From: Valencia hispanica
Lineage: Eukaryota > Chordata > Actinopteri > Cyprinodontiformes > Valenciidae
Length of the DNA stretch: 64,000 bases
Direction: 5' to 3'
Assembly (NCBI GenBank): GCA_963556495.2
Contig: OY747702.1
Span: forward strand, 38,664,180 to 38,728,179
Numbering within the stretch: position 1 is the stretch's first letter; every line of letters starts with the position of its first letter. Made by a program: the position numbers and the translations under genes. The notes beneath the pieces are model-generated. The model worked only from the letters and a program-made list of their open reading frames with translations. It made no database searches and was not told the origin of the DNA. Of this stretch, positions 33,276-45,059 are shown one piece after another.

Positions 33276-33852
33276 ATGGATACTTCATGTGGATACTGAA
33301 AGTGATAGCCTAAATGCAGCCTTTAATGCTATTTTAGACTCAACTGGCTTTACTCAAAAAGTACAGGGATCGACCCACTCAAGTAAACACACTTTGGACC
33401 TTGTACTGACATACAGTATTGAGTGTGAGGAAATAACAGTCCACCCACATAACCCGGTCCTGTCTGATCACTTCTTGATAACTTTTGAATTTACTTTAAC
33501 TGACCATTTTAAATCTGAAACAAAATTTAATTATAGCAGAGCTTTATCAGACAATGCTGTAACAATTTTTAAAGAATCTGTTCCATTCTTATTTTCCTCA
33601 GTGTCTCAGAGTAACGCAGTGGATGGCAGCAATTCTATCTCTAACCTTTCAGAAATTGATGGTCTGGTTCACAGCGTTACGTCCTCATTGCGTTTGGCAT
33701 TAGATAGTGTAGCCCCCTTGAAAGCGAAAGTGGCTAGCCATAGGAGGCTGACTCCTTGGTTTAATGCAGAGTTGCATACTTTAAAGCAGAATACTAGGAA
33801 GTTGGACAGAAAATGGCACTCTACACATCTAGAGGATTCCTATTTAACCTAG

Positions 33853-35697
33853 AATAACAGTCCACTGCTGTATAAAAATACGCTTCGACAAGCTAGAACA
33901 GCATATTTTTCATCATTAATAGAGGCGAATAAAAACAATCCTAGGTTTCTTTTTAGTACAGTTGCCAAACTTACACAGAGTCATAGCTCTGTTGAGCCAA
34001 CTATTCCCCCAGCTCTTAGCAGTGATGATTTTATGGGATTCTTCATAAATAAAATTAATTCTATTAAAAACAAAATCATTGGCATCCTCCCAAACATGAT
34101 TACTTCTTCCTCAGTAAATGAGACAGCATCGGAAAGAACTGTAGAACCTTAGTTGTGCTTAGGCTGTTTTGATTCAGTCGAGCTTTCGGAATAATCAAAA
34201 ATATTAGCCTCAGCTAAACCTTCAACTTGTATGCTGGACCCAATCCCAACCAAATTATTTAAGGAAGTGTTCCATTTGGTTCCTGGCCCCAATTTGGATA
34301 TGATGAATCTATCCTTAGTAAACGGATACATACCACAATAATTTAAAATAGCTGTAATTAAACCTTTACTCAAGACACCTTCCCTTGATCAAGATGACTT
34401 AGTGAATTACAGACCTATATCTAACCTTCCTTTCTTGTCCAAAATCCTTGAGAAAATAGTTGCTAATAAAGTTTGTGAGCATCTAAACAGTAAACAGGTT
34501 TTAGAGCTCATCATAGCACCGAAACAGCACTAGTGAAGGTACTAATGAAATTCTCATGGCCTCAGATAATGGACTGGTGTCTGTTCTGGTCTTGTTAGAT
34601 CTCAGTGCTGCTTATGACACAGTCGATCATAATATTCTCTTAGAAAGACTTGAACATGTTGCAGGGATAAAAGGAACAGCACTAGGCTGGTTTAAATCAT
34701 ATTTGTCTGACAGATTCCAGTTTGATCATCTAAATGATCAATCTTCTTCACTCTCAAGGGTTACTTGTGGAGTTCCACAGGGTTCTGTACTTGGACCAAT
34801 TCTTTCACCATATATATGCTCCCAATTGGTAAAATCATTAGACAGCATGGGATAAATTTCCACAGCTATGCCGATGATACAAAACTATATTTATCCATAA
34901 ATCGTGATGAACCCAGTCAGTTAGGTAGATTACAGGCATGTCTGGAAGACATAAAAACATGGATGAATCTAAACTTTTTGCTTTTAAATTCTGACAAGAC
35001 AGAAGTTGCTGTCTTTGGACCAGAAGTTCTAAAAAAGAAACTGATTAGTCAATCACTTTATCTGGATGGCATTAAATTGGCCCCCAGTAATAACGTAAAG
35101 AACCTCTGCGTTATTTTTGACCGAGACTTGACATTTAAATCCCATATTAAACAGGTTTCTAGGATTTCCTTCTTTCACCTCCGCAAAATTGCTAAAATTA
35201 GAAACATCCTGTCCAGGAGGGATGCTGAGAAACTAGTCCATGCATTTGTTACCTCAAGGCTGGACTACTGTAATTCTTTACTATCAGGAAGTCAACAAAA
35301 TGCCATTAAAAGCCTTCAGTTGATCCAAAATGCGACAGCAAGAGTTCTGATGAATATTAAAAAGAGAGATAACATTTCTCCTGTTTTAGCTTCCCTTCAC
35401 TGGCTCCCTGTTAAATCCAGAATAGAATTTAAGATCCTTCTTCTTACATACAAAGCCCTTAATAATCAAGCTCCATTATACATCAGAGATCTAATTGTTT
35501 CATATGTTCCCAACAGAGCACTTCGCTCTCAGACTGCAGGTTTACTTGTAGTTCCTAGGATTTCTAAAAGAAGAATGGGAGGCAGATCTTTTAGTTACCA
35601 GGCTCCTCTCCTGTGGAACCAGCTCCCAGCTTTAGTCGGTGAAGCAGACACTCTGTTTACTTTTAAGGCCAGGCTTAAAACTTTCCTTTTTTTATAG
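33853..35697 (+). pseudogene. L2 copy B reverse transcriptase, nearly continuous
   Basis: After the linker (SSLIEANKNNPRFLFSTVAK) come NYRPISNLPFLSKILEKI (about 34404-34460) and then the frame 34556-34855 with LLDLSAAYDTVDHN and VPQGSVLG. A frameshift near 34800 passes to 34765-35697, which contains HSYADDTKLYL (YADD at 34867-34878), LLLNSDKTEVAVFGP, DYCNSLLSG, LHWLPVKSRIE and the C-terminal LLWNQLPALV. The 310-codon final frame is uninterrupted. Upstream stops at about 34150, 34200 and 34340 and a degraded stretch near 34520 inactivate the gene. Confidence 0.87.
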
Positions 35698-36407
35698 AGC
35701 TTTTAGATAGAGTGGCTTAGGTTATCCTGAGCTATCTCTGTAGTTATGCTGCTATAGGCTTAGACTGCGGGAGGACAGACTTAACAATTTTCTTCACTCT
35801 GCCATTTCCTTTTCAACTACTACTCTCCAGTTGTATTACAGTACATTCTGCTATTTCGACTGTTAACTTTGTGTTCTCTCAGTGTTTTTCTCTCCATAGA
35901 AGATACACCTGGTCTGGTATCCTGCTTGGCTGCAATGCCCTGTTGGACAGGGGGCATCGACTGGGATGATGCTCCCAGTAACTGAACCTCCACTGTGTCC
36001 TGTTATCAACGTTTTACTTTCTGTAACATAGAAAGTTCTCTTATATCAGATCTTCTGTTCCTTCTGTGTATCTGCTCTGTCTCCTCAAACCCCCAGACGG
36101 TCATGGCAGATGGCCGCTCCTACTAAGCCTGGTTCTGTTGGAGGTTTCTTCCTGTTAAAGGGGAGTTTTTCCTCTCCACTGTCGCTACATGCTTGCTCAG
36201 TATGCGGGATTGCTGAAGGATTGCTGTGGTTGGAAAGTCTGCATCAACGGGGCCCAACCTCACGCCAATGACTGACACACTCTGCTGGGATTCCTTAAAT
36301 AGGAAACTTTTTAACTGATTGGAATGTTTGTATAAATGTATTGAACTGACTTCTTGTTAAGTGCCTTGAGATGACATCTGTTGTGAATTGGTGCTATATA
36401 AATAAAC

Positions 36408-36462
36408 TGAATTGAATTGAATTGAAATTTGAATTGAATTGAAATTGAATTGAATTGAATTG
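36408..36462 (+). repeat. (TTGAA)n tail of L2 copy B
   Basis: GAATTGAATTGAATTGAAAT-type pentanucleotide repeats with slips, directly after the L2 3' UTR. Confidence 0.9.
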
Positions 36463-38588
36463 TTGAAGGTTCAGCCATTGGGATGTAGCAGTTGTCAAAG
36501 GCTGGTTTTTACTTTGACAACTAGCAACATTCTCTCATGTGCAGGAAGTACTGATTGAGAGAATGACCTGAAATCAGTCGGTCTGAACTTATCAGAGCTC
36601 TTTGAAAGAGGTGGGGTCGTCAAAACAGTTGGGTTTTTCTGGGCGTGACATCTGTTACGGTCAGCAGATTCACTCCCGCCAGCCTCAGTTTACTGCCTGA
36701 ATGCAGCTGGAAGCTAACCGCTATTAGGCTAACTCGTAGGAGCACATATCGCCATCTATCGTCAAGGAGTGAAACGTACTTCATTTAATAATTCGATTTT
36801 GTGATGGACATGTAAACTGGGACTCGGCTCGCTGCAGGAGGGAAGTCTTTAGTCCGATTACTCCAAAAAGCTCGATTTAGCTGTGCATGTAAACGTACTG
36901 ACTGACATTCGAGTTTCAGTTTTCTGGCAGAGGCCAACAGATTTGTATTTGTCCATGTATCCTCTGGGAAGTAATGATGCCATGGACCCTACCAAAGGTT
37001 TCCAGGGAATCAAGAAGAGAAAAAGACCCACAGCATAATAAGTACTCTACCTTATTTAAAAGTGTGTTAAATGAGCTTTTCCACATAGTCACCTGTTGAT
37101 TTATGCTTGAATGACCTGAAGTTTTGGTTACTTAAAGTTCAAGTGTTAGGCTCATCTGATAAACAGACGGTTATTAATCTGACGACTCTATAGAGTTTGG
37201 CTAACTACACATTTATGTTGGCGATAGCCTTTAATAGTCATTGTAGAGAAATGGGAACCCACAGATGACACTCTTCACTGCAGTTTTCTAGAGGTGAGCT
37301 TAGGGGATTTTTTAAAAGTTTGTTTTATCAAACTGTACTCCTCCCTGTGTGGAGGGTCCCAGAAATCACAGGTATGTTACAGGAAACAAGCCTTTTTCTC
37401 TCAAAAGGTGTCCTTTTTTAGTTTATTGATTTTTCATCATGATTTTTCATCACAGAAGCCATTATGTTTTTCTTTTAATCCTTTTTTATTAATTTATGAG
37501 GAATCTGTGTATTTTTATTAAACATCACATTGCTCTTTGGGTTTTCAATGAAATATTCATATCAGTTTGAATTATTGCCCATTTTCTTGAAAATGTAAAT
37601 ATAATAATCAGTTAGATGTGATGTTTGTGAGCTTTGACAGCGTGGGAAAGCAGTAATATAACAATCACTGCCACAATTCAGTAAATGACAGATAAAAGAG
37701 CAGAAATCACAAACGCAGAAATGCCAGAAAATGTGACAAATGACAACTTTTCTTAGTGTGTTTTCATGTGTGAACGCTTGTCATCTCTTTCGATCTGAAG
37801 GCTGTTTCACTCTGTAGCCTGTAGAATGGAAATTAATTGGAAATTACACATATTCAGGCTCTATATATTTGTGATGACTGTCTGAGTTATTAAAAGAAAT
37901 CTATTACTGCACGCTGCCTGCTCCGTTGATTTAATGACATGTTGGTTCAGTGTGCAAAAGCCAAATAAGAAATCATGAATTTCCTTCGCTCTGTTTTCAA
38001 ACAGTTAACTTTTAATCAACTACAAAATAAAGACAAACTAAATTATGTTGTCACTCAGATCGTCTCTGTTATTAAAAATAATGTAAAATTAATGTGTACA
38101 AACTGACACGTACGCAGCAACCCAATTAAAACGCTTGTTTGGTTTAAAGTGATTTTTTTTTTTGTTCCATCATTGAAATGATTTTAATTCTAATTCCCTG
38201 CCTTAATCTGATTCTTTTTTAATACTCATATGCATATATGTATTTTAATCCTATCAGGGAGCAGGACGAATAACAAACACATAACAAGGACAATTTTTGT
38301 TTCTATTGTGTTTAATTTGCATTTCAGTTGTGATTTTTTCAGACTAATACAAATTTATTAAACGGGTTGTAGAAGTGCATGTTAGCACTTGTAATGAATA
38401 TAATATTTACTATTTAAATGTATACAGTTTTCAACAATAGGCTACATATTAGCAAACTCTAAATAAGTTAAATAAGGCCAGAATAAATACAAACAAAAAC
38501 CAAAAAAATGTCAGTTAGTATTGCACTGTATGTTTTGGTGAATAAAGGTACTTCTCAACACATTTGTATATCTTATTTTTCATATATA

Positions 38589-38663
<75 letters not shown>

Positions 38664-39474
38664 CCCTTTGCACCCACAACAACGAACTTTGTTATGTAGA
38701 GTCTGAGCAGATTACAGATGCATGCAGTCTAAAAGTTGTGTTTTGACTGCAGAACCCTTTTCAGGGAACATGGTAGTTTTCTGGTGCGCCCTGTTTGATC
38801 CATGTCATTTGTACTATAGGAATCCAGACCTAATTTGTCATGGTGAAAATGTAGCCCTGGAAATAGGCCTCAGTAGAGAAGTTGGACATTGAAAACTATC
38901 CTAAACCTTCAAGCTGGAACTTTTGAGTTGGAGTGGACTTTATATTTTTTTTCTGTCAGATCACAGTTTAAACTCTTCTAGAGTTGAGAATTTGCTATTT
39001 TATTTCTGTTTCAGTCACTAATAAGGTGGGTGTGTTGACAAAGTATGTTTAAAAATCTGTTACAGTAAGATTAAAAAAATCTTTTTTGGGAAAAGTTCCT
39101 CAGTAAAACTGGAAGTAAACAAACTGAAAGACTATGGCGGACTAGCAACTGTGGTTTTACTGTTTTGCTGTCTGAAACACACCTGCAGGGCAGTAGTGAT
39201 GAGCCCATCAGCAAATTATCTTACCCAAATACCATGCAACTCTATTCTTTCATAGAAACAAACATAACAAATAGGAGAGAAGAGATTAAGGGACTTCTGG
39301 ATAATTAGGTTCCAGGGAATAAAGTTTTAGGATAGGAAACTCAAAATGTTTCTAAGATATTAGGTGTTAAGTGTTGTTGGAGCTTGCTGAACAGTTTGTT
39401 GGGGATGTTTTTTGTGGCAAATGAATGAAACTGTAAAAAAGGGTGATACTTTAACTAGAGGAAATTGGGTAAAT
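36463..39474. other. Unique non-coding sequence with a long TA microsatellite
   Basis: No gene. The frames 38508-38699 and 38564-38746 are Ile-Tyr translations of the TA tract. The frame 37294-37521 has no domain. Confidence 0.55.
38591..38658. repeat. (TA)n microsatellite
   Basis: About 34 uninterrupted TA units, self-complementary and able to form a cruciform. The assembled length should be taken with caution. Confidence 0.97.
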
Positions 39475-39482
39475 GATAAAAA

Positions 39483-40077
39483 TAGGGCTGGGCGATATAG
39501 CCTCAAATCTATATTTCTATATAATCTAAAGCATGTGTAAGCAATGTATACTTGTTTTATATATGTCAAAGTGACGGTTTATGAACATTCTCACTTTCCA
39601 CATACATTGCAGCAGAACAACAAATTCAAAAAAGTTTAGAATGCCATTTAAAGAACATGTATTGTTCAAAAAAAAATCCTGAAAATGCAACACAAAAATT
39701 CTCAGAACATAAAGATAAAGATATTTTCAACAGATTAAAAGATAGATGTAATTCAAAAAACCCCACAGAGTTCAAAATTGTTTGCTTTCCTGGTTACTTA
39801 TTTATAAATTTAATATCACACAAAAACAAACCTGCACACATTTGAAAAAAATACTTCAGTTTCAGCAGTTTTTTTCCATAAAATGGAGAACAACATATTT
39901 TAAACTTGCTATATGTAGTGTGAAGACAAACACTGAACATCAGTATTTATTCTCCGTGATGACAGCTTGATGACATAATCAAAATGCGCAATCGCGGTAG
40001 TCCAGTACAATCAAAATCTTTTTCTTGGCTAGATTTATATAATTTCTACCTCATAACCTTTATATCGCCCACCACTA
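39483..40077. mobile_element. hAT MITE with perfect 8-bp target duplication
   Basis: The left end TAGGGCTGGGCGATATAG and right end TATATCGCCCACCACTA are inverted, flanked by GATAAAAA on both sides (39475-39482 and 40078-40085). It is 595 bp, AT-rich and non-coding. The GGGCTGGGCGATAT end is a hallmark of abundant vertebrate hAT MITEs. The perfect duplication with only slightly diverged ends suggests a younger insertion than the hAT at 13585. Confidence 0.88.
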
Positions 40078-40085
40078 GATAAAAA

Positions 40086-41044
40086 TGTTGGGGTCCAAGT
40101 ACAGAGGGTTGTTGCACTCCTTTATTGCTTGGGGCTGTGGTAACTAGTCTGCTTGTGTGCCAAATTACATAAAATACATTTAGTATTATCGTTGTTCTTG
40201 TGGTTTCAAACCCTCCAAGCAGTGGCAAAACATGCCAAAATGCTTTTCCATCACAATCACTTGGTGTTAGTTTGCCAAGATGATGGGAACACATCTAAAA
40301 CAGAGAACAAAAATAAGAAAATTCTACCATTTAAAAGGTGTTTTTAAAAACTCCAAGTTTTATCACTAAAGAAGTTGTTTGTATCTTCATGTGTGCAAAC
40401 ATAAAAAGTTTGAGTTAGTCTGAAGTGATCTGTCTTTACAAATATATCGTGATAGATCTGAAATTTTTACAGCTCTTTTACAGGGTAATTTGTGTCTTTA
40501 AATGTTAGGGTTTGCAAATGATTTAGGAGATTCATTGAAAAGGAATTAGTTTAGAAAGAAAGTGATGTCAAAGCTACTTATCAAGAACTATATTTCTATG
40601 AAATAACCATTAAATAAAGTGCTCTATGTCCTTGCTTTGATTTCTGACTGTGAAACTTGTTTTAATTAGATGTAAGAAATGAAAACAGTAGGTAGGAGGA
40701 CCTATGGCTTTCTGAAAAGACAGCCTTGGTGATGAGCTGAAACTTTTAATTCTCTATCATAGAAAAACAGATGGATGAATGCAGAATAATTATGTGGATT
40801 CAATGGAAAGAATACATAAGGACGGTGTATAATACACATTAATGGGCTAACCTGTTTGTAATTTTATCACATTGTATGGCAAATAAAATGCTTCTTGCAA
40901 ACCAAGGTTCAAAAGCTGGCTGCAACTTGTCTGAATGGAGGTGGACTTCTTTTTTTCCTTGCACAAGCGTACATTTTCTCAACACACTTTAGTTTGTTTT
41001 AAAGTATCAGTATTAGATTTATTGGTTCTTAACAGTGTGCACCC
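40086..41044. other. Unique non-coding sequence
   Basis: No gene or recognised repeat. Confidence 0.5.
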
Positions 41045-41200
41045 ATCCATTGTCTTCCACTGTTCACTGTTCCCTGCTCCCAGGCCAGAAGGGATATGCA
41101 GCCCTTTCAACAAATTCTGGGTCTGCTCACAGTCCACTGGAAAGTACCTGAAAGCTTCCAAAGACATATGTAGAGAAAGCATCCTGATTAGATCACAGGT
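41045..41200 (-). repeat. LINE 3' fragment, antisense, same family as 41908-43308
   Basis: Runs such as AGAAGGGATATGCAGCCCTT, AATTCTGGGTCTGCTC, AGTCCACTGGAAAGTACCTG and AAGCATCCTGATTAGATC correspond, on the minus strand, to the C-terminal coding end of the LINE family whose plus-strand copy has ATCTGGTCAGGATGCCTCC at 43267-43285. It is heavily diverged and short. Confidence 0.6.
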
Positions 41201-41239
41201 CATGCAGTGTAAAAAACAAACATGCAATTTTATTTACTT

Positions 41240-41455
41240 TCTCACAATCTTCCTCAGGGTCCGGTCACCTTTTCTCGTTGTGCAGCATTTTCTGCCACAC
41301 TTTTTCCTTCCCACAGACTTCCCACTGAGGTGCCTTGATACAGCACTCTGGGAACAGCCTATTCGTTCAGAAATGTCTTTCTGTGTCTTACCCTCTTGCT
41401 TGAGGGTGTCAATGATGGCCTTCTGGGCAGCAGTCAGGTCGGCAGTCTTAACCAT
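41240..41455 (-). pseudogene. Tc1 transposase N-terminal fragment
   Basis: ATG at 41455 gives MVKTADLTAAQKAI, then ERIGCSQSAVSRHLSGKSV and DRTLRKI, covering the helix-turn-helix DNA-binding region (about 70 residues). It ends at the truncation point before any catalytic residue. It is nearly identical in protein to the start of the transposase at 14887. Confidence 0.88.
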
Positions 41456-41784
41456 GATTGCGGTTTTGAGTAATGAACCAGGCTGGGAGTTTTTAAAAGC
41501 CCCAGGAATCTTTTGCAGGTGTTTAGAGTTAATTAGTTGATTCAGATGATTAGGTTAATAGCTCAATTAGAGAACCTTTTCATGATATGCTAATATTTTG
41601 AGATAGGAATTTTGGGTTTTCATGAGCTGTATGCCAAAATCATGAGTTTTAAAACAATAAAAGACCTGAAATATTTCAGTTGGTGTGCAATGAATCTAAA
41701 ATATATGAAAGTTTAATTTTTATCATTACATTATGGAAAAGAATGAACTTTATCACAATATGCAAATTTTTTGAGAAGGACCTG
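41240..41784 (-). mobile_element. Tc1 family 1, 5' fragment
   Basis: Minus-strand start CAGGTCCTTCTCAAAAAATT ends at 41784, next to TA (41785-41786). It carries the roughly 200-bp terminal repeat and leader of the same family as 14557-16143, then the start of the transposase. The copy breaks off at about 41240, after the DNA-binding region. The terminal sequence is closer to a clean Tc1 end than that of the 14557 copy. Confidence 0.88.
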
Positions 41785-41907
41785 TATGCTCCACTTGCTG
41801 CTGCCACATGTACACTCTTTTTCCTTTGTTGTTTCCCCTGGAGAAGCGAGTTTGAAGGAACTGATTCCTTATTAAAGAATCTTTGTAAACTTAAAATAAA
41901 AAAAATA

Positions 41908-43308
41908 CTGTTGTTTGTGCTTATGCACCAAATGACAGATCAGATTACCCACTGTTTTTAGAGTCCTTGGAGGAGGTGCTTGTGAGTGCTCCTCCTGGGG
42001 ACTCCCTTGTTCTGCTGGAGGACTTCAACGCTCACGTGGGAAACGACAGTGAGACCTAGAGAGATGTGGTTGGGAGGAATGCACCCCCCGATCTAAACCT
42101 GAGCAGTGTTTTGTTACTGGACTTCTGTGCTCGTCAAGGTTGGTGTCTGTCGCGGCAGCAACCCTCAAACCCGCTGGTGGACACTGGCGGTGAGGGATGC
42201 TGTCAAGCTTAAGAAGTCCCATCAGGTCCATTTGGCCTGTGGGACCCCAGAAACACCCACTGGGGGTTGGATGAGATTCGCCTGGAGTTCCTCAAGGCTC
42301 TGGATGAGAGTGTGTTGCAGATACAGGGGGATCACACTTCGGAGCCTCCCTGGTAAGGTCTAATCAGGGGTTCTGGAGAGGAGGGTCCGGCGGATAGTCG
42401 AACCTCGTATTCAGGACGAACAATGCAGTTTTTGTCCAGGCCGTGGAAAACTGGACCAGCTCTACACCCTAAGCAGGGTCCTGGAGGGTGAATGGGAGTT
42501 CGCCCAACCGGTCTACATGTGTTTTGTGGACTTAGAGAAGGTGTTTAATTGTGTTCCTCTGGGAGTCCTGTGGGGGGTGCTGCAGGAGTGTGGGGTACCA
42601 GGCCACTTGATACGGGCTGTTAGGTCCCTGTATGACCGCTTGGTTCGCATTGCCAGCAGTAAGTTGGGCTCGTTCCTGATGAGAGTTGGACACCGCCAAG
42701 GTTGCCCTTTGTCACCTAATCTGTTCATAACTCTATGGACTGGATTTCTAGGCACAGCCAATGTTGAGGGGAAGCGTTTCGGTGGCCTCAGCATTGGGTC
42801 TCTGCTTTTTGCAGATGATGTTGTCCTGTTGGCTTCAACGGAACGTGATCTACAGCTTTCGGTGGAGTGGTTCACGGCCGAGTGTGAAGCAGCTGAAATG
42901 AGGATCAGCACCTCCAAATTCGAGACCATGGTCTTGAGCCAAAAAAGGGTAGAGTGGCTTCTCTGGGTTGGGGATGAGGTCCTTCCCCAAGTGGAGGAGT
43001 TTAACTATCTGGGGATCTTGTTCACAAATTAGGAGAAAATGGAGCGGGATATTGATAGGCGGATTGTTAGGGCGCCCACAGTTATGTGGGCACTGTTCCA
43101 GTCTGTCGGGGTGAAGAGAGAGCTGATCCGAAAGGCTGACTTTCCTCCGCAGGGTGTCTGGGCTCTCCCTTGGAGATAGGGTGAGAAGCTCAGTCATCCA
43201 GGAGGGGCTCAGAGTAGAGCGGCTGCTCCTCCACATCGAGAGGAGTCAGTTGAGGTGGCTTGGGCATCTGGTCAGGATGCCTCCTGGACGCCTCCCTTGG
43301 AAGGTGTT
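41908..43308 (+). mobile_element. LINE of a third family, internally deleted and truncated at both ends
   Basis: Plus-strand non-LTR element starting within the endonuclease (VVCAYAPND) and ending within the C-terminal region (HLVRMPPGRLPWKV). A deletion joins the nuclease end (about 42140) to sequence just before the RT. The family is common in teleosts. I do not assign a clade with confidence; a Nimb/I-like or RTE-like placement would need a tree. Two further fragments of it lie nearby, both antisense, at 41045-41200 and 45860-46110. Confidence 0.8.
41921..43308 (+). pseudogene. Endonuclease-RT remnant, third LINE family
   Basis: The nuclease part reads [18 protein letters not shown], then [13 protein letters not shown] (box at 42021-42038), where Gly of GDFNAH is Glu. 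A TAG at 42057-42059 replaces a usual Trp. After the deletion come fragments of RT blocks (RLEFLKALDESV; GDHT in place of YRGIT). The long frame 42517-43032 holds CFVDLEKVFNCVPLGVL, GHRQGCPLSPNLF, LLFADDVVLLAS (active site FADD at 42808-42819) and EEFNYLGILFTN, then a TAG. The C-terminal HIERSQLRWLGHLVRMPP follows at about 43236-43290 in another frame. The catalytic Asp pair is intact, but the gene is not. Confidence 0.85.
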
Positions 43309-44740
43309 GCAGAAGTATATTATATTTCACATACAATTTTAACAAATATTTCTTAGAATGCTGTTCTAATTTTTTACTGTTTCATCTCAATATTTTGTAT
43401 TTTATTTTTAAAATGTTCTCAGGAATTGTTTGAAAGACTTTTCCAGGATTAACAAAAGCTGATGCCAGTGTTGGTGGACAAGTACAATCGAATTCACCTC
43501 CTTCTTAACCAAAGGACATCTCTTATCAGTGTTAATTAAACTGCTATTTCATTCGACAAACTTATGGAAAAACACAGACAAAGTGCAAAATAATCCTTTC
43601 ACACATACATTGATGATCAGTGTTTGGACTCAGAGTTTCTGATGGAATCAAAGCAGCATCAATCTCGCCTTTGAAGTTAAGACGGAGAGATGAAAGGAGT
43701 TCTGACCTCTCCTCCCTCCATCACCTCCTCCCTGTTCTTCTTCACCATTTCGCTCACATTTACTTCCTTTCCCTCATCAGACCCGCAATTTTCCTCTTCC
43801 AGCAAAGTATCATAATTTTTCCTCCCACAATAAGGCTTGGCTACGCCACCTCTTGTCAGCCAGAGGTGGAAGAAATAGTTCTAGCAACAACATGACAGTC
43901 AAACATTACTCTCAGAGAGATATAAACTGACTGGTCAGTAGAGATGAAAGTTGCATAAGCTTTGTTAATTTTAAAATATGGGGTGGGGTTCATCCAGATT
44001 AAACATATCTTTCCATCTTTATATCAGATCCGATATATCCACTCTGGCCTTTTGCGTTCAGTATAAATGTTTTGCTTTCACATGTTTATGTTACAGGAAA
44101 GCACAAAAAACTTAAATAAGTGAAGTTTAAAAGGCTGTAGAAACATTTGCTCATTTGACAGAAGTGTGCCAGAAAAAGCTAATTTTACCCCTGAGAAGAA
44201 CACATAGGTCACAGAGTAGAATAAAAAAAAAAAAAATTATTTCAAATTTCACAACTTAAAATGTGAGGGCTAAATTTATACTCACTATGAACTAGATTAT
44301 GTTGATTTAGTTGATTTTTTTTTTTTTTACAGATACGGTTCTGTGTAGCTCAAAACAACCCAAATAATCAGTGATGCTGTTTTCATTCACATCTCTGTTT
44401 TGACTCTTTGTTGATAAGAACGTATATTTATTTAAGAATCGTGACTGAAATCTGGCCTGCTAGCTGTTTTTTTTTGGGGGGGTGCGGATTGCAATCACTC
44501 AGTTATTATATTAGTATCTTCAGTAAAAAAATTATTACTGTTACATAGCTCAGTAAAAAATAGTTATCAGCATAGCTTAGTTGAAAAAGGTGCTTTTAGC
44601 AGAGTAGCTATAGTGTGAAAATAGCTTAAATTTAAGAAACACTCTTAGGCCCTGATATTTTTTTATACGGGTAAGTGGGCCGTCTATTTCTTAAATCTCC
44701 AGCTCTTGGATTGGTGTGGATTCGTTAGGCATTTAAGAAA
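43309..44740. other. Unique non-coding sequence
   Basis: No gene. It contains several A/T homopolymer runs (44224-44237; 44320-44330). The frame 43620-43895 has no recognisable domain. Confidence 0.5.
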
Positions 44741-44758
44741 TGAGTTCGGTAAGGAAGG

Positions 44759-44967
44759 TGACGTCAGAAAACATGCGCCACAGCAGGTGACCACTCAGAG
44801 GTAAACAATAGGAAGATGGAGGCGAATCATCCAGACATGCCCTTTTTGCTCCTTCTTGTACATGTAGAGGCGCTTGTAAAAATCACACAAGAATACCTTA
44901 AGAGAAGGCACGGCGCTATTGCAGCAATTTCGGATACACCATATCTCCGACAGTGACTGTGACGTCA
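44759..44967 (+). promoter_or_regulatory. Two perfect CRE octamers around a short ORF
   Basis: TGACGTCA occurs at 44759-44766 and again at 44960-44967. Local CpG content is higher than the surroundings (about 44740-45060). Between them lies a 46-codon ORF with a good start context. Function is not shown; the sites could be chance or belong to a transposon promoter. Confidence 0.3.
44816..44956 (+). other. Short ORF of 46 codons, candidate first exon or transposon N-terminus
   Basis: ATG at 44816 has A at -3 and G at +4. The frame reads MEANHPDMPFLLLLVHVEAL and continues VKITQEYLKRRHGAIAA to TGA at 44954-44956. The stretch is a plausible amphipathic helix (Leu-rich with Glu and Lys/Arg) and could be the N-terminus of a DDE transposase, but I cannot match it. 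No splice donor is obvious at its end. No downstream catalytic domain is visible. Confidence 0.2.
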
Positions 44968-45059
44968 TATATGTGGGTCTGCCTTTTTTTTCCGCGCATG
45001 CCTACTAGGCCGAGGTTGCCCCAACGGGCGGAGGGGAGGAGGGGGTTGTAAACGATGCT

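Larger units (their letters stand above)
29932..33852 (+). pseudogene. L2 copy B endonuclease, split inside the GDFN box
   Basis: The frame 29932-30192 gives [23 protein letters not shown] (catalytic Glu present) and [11 protein letters not shown] frame change follows, and the catalytic box begins at GGGGGACTTCAATATTCA (GDFNI) at about 30390, where the Rex1 insertion cuts. Past the insertion the text resumes with HVDTESDSLNAAF and, in frame 33289-33852, LVLTYSIECEEIT, NPVLSDHFLITFEF (SDH block) and the linker, ending at a TAG after EDSYLT. Apart from the insertion and frame breaks, the nuclease blocks look well preserved compared with copy A. Confidence 0.85.
29901..36462 (+). mobile_element. 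L2-type LINE (copy B), 5'-truncated, split by Rex1-type copy 2
   Basis: The plus-strand counterpart of copy A. Similarity to copy A starts at about 29901 (TAAAGATAAATATGACTTTG), just before the endonuclease, so ORF1 is missing. The element stops at about 30401, is interrupted by a minus-strand Rex1-type LINE, and resumes at about 33276. The RT runs to the stop after 35694. The 3' UTR follows and ends with GGTGCTATATAAATAAACTG and TTGAA repeats to 36462. Copy B keeps an intact YADD box but has several stops. It serves as the uninterrupted reference for both insertions in copy A. Confidence 0.88.

Noticed and set aside
38508..38746. Two overlapping ORFs rich in Ile-Tyr
   Set aside because: They are translations of the TA microsatellite.
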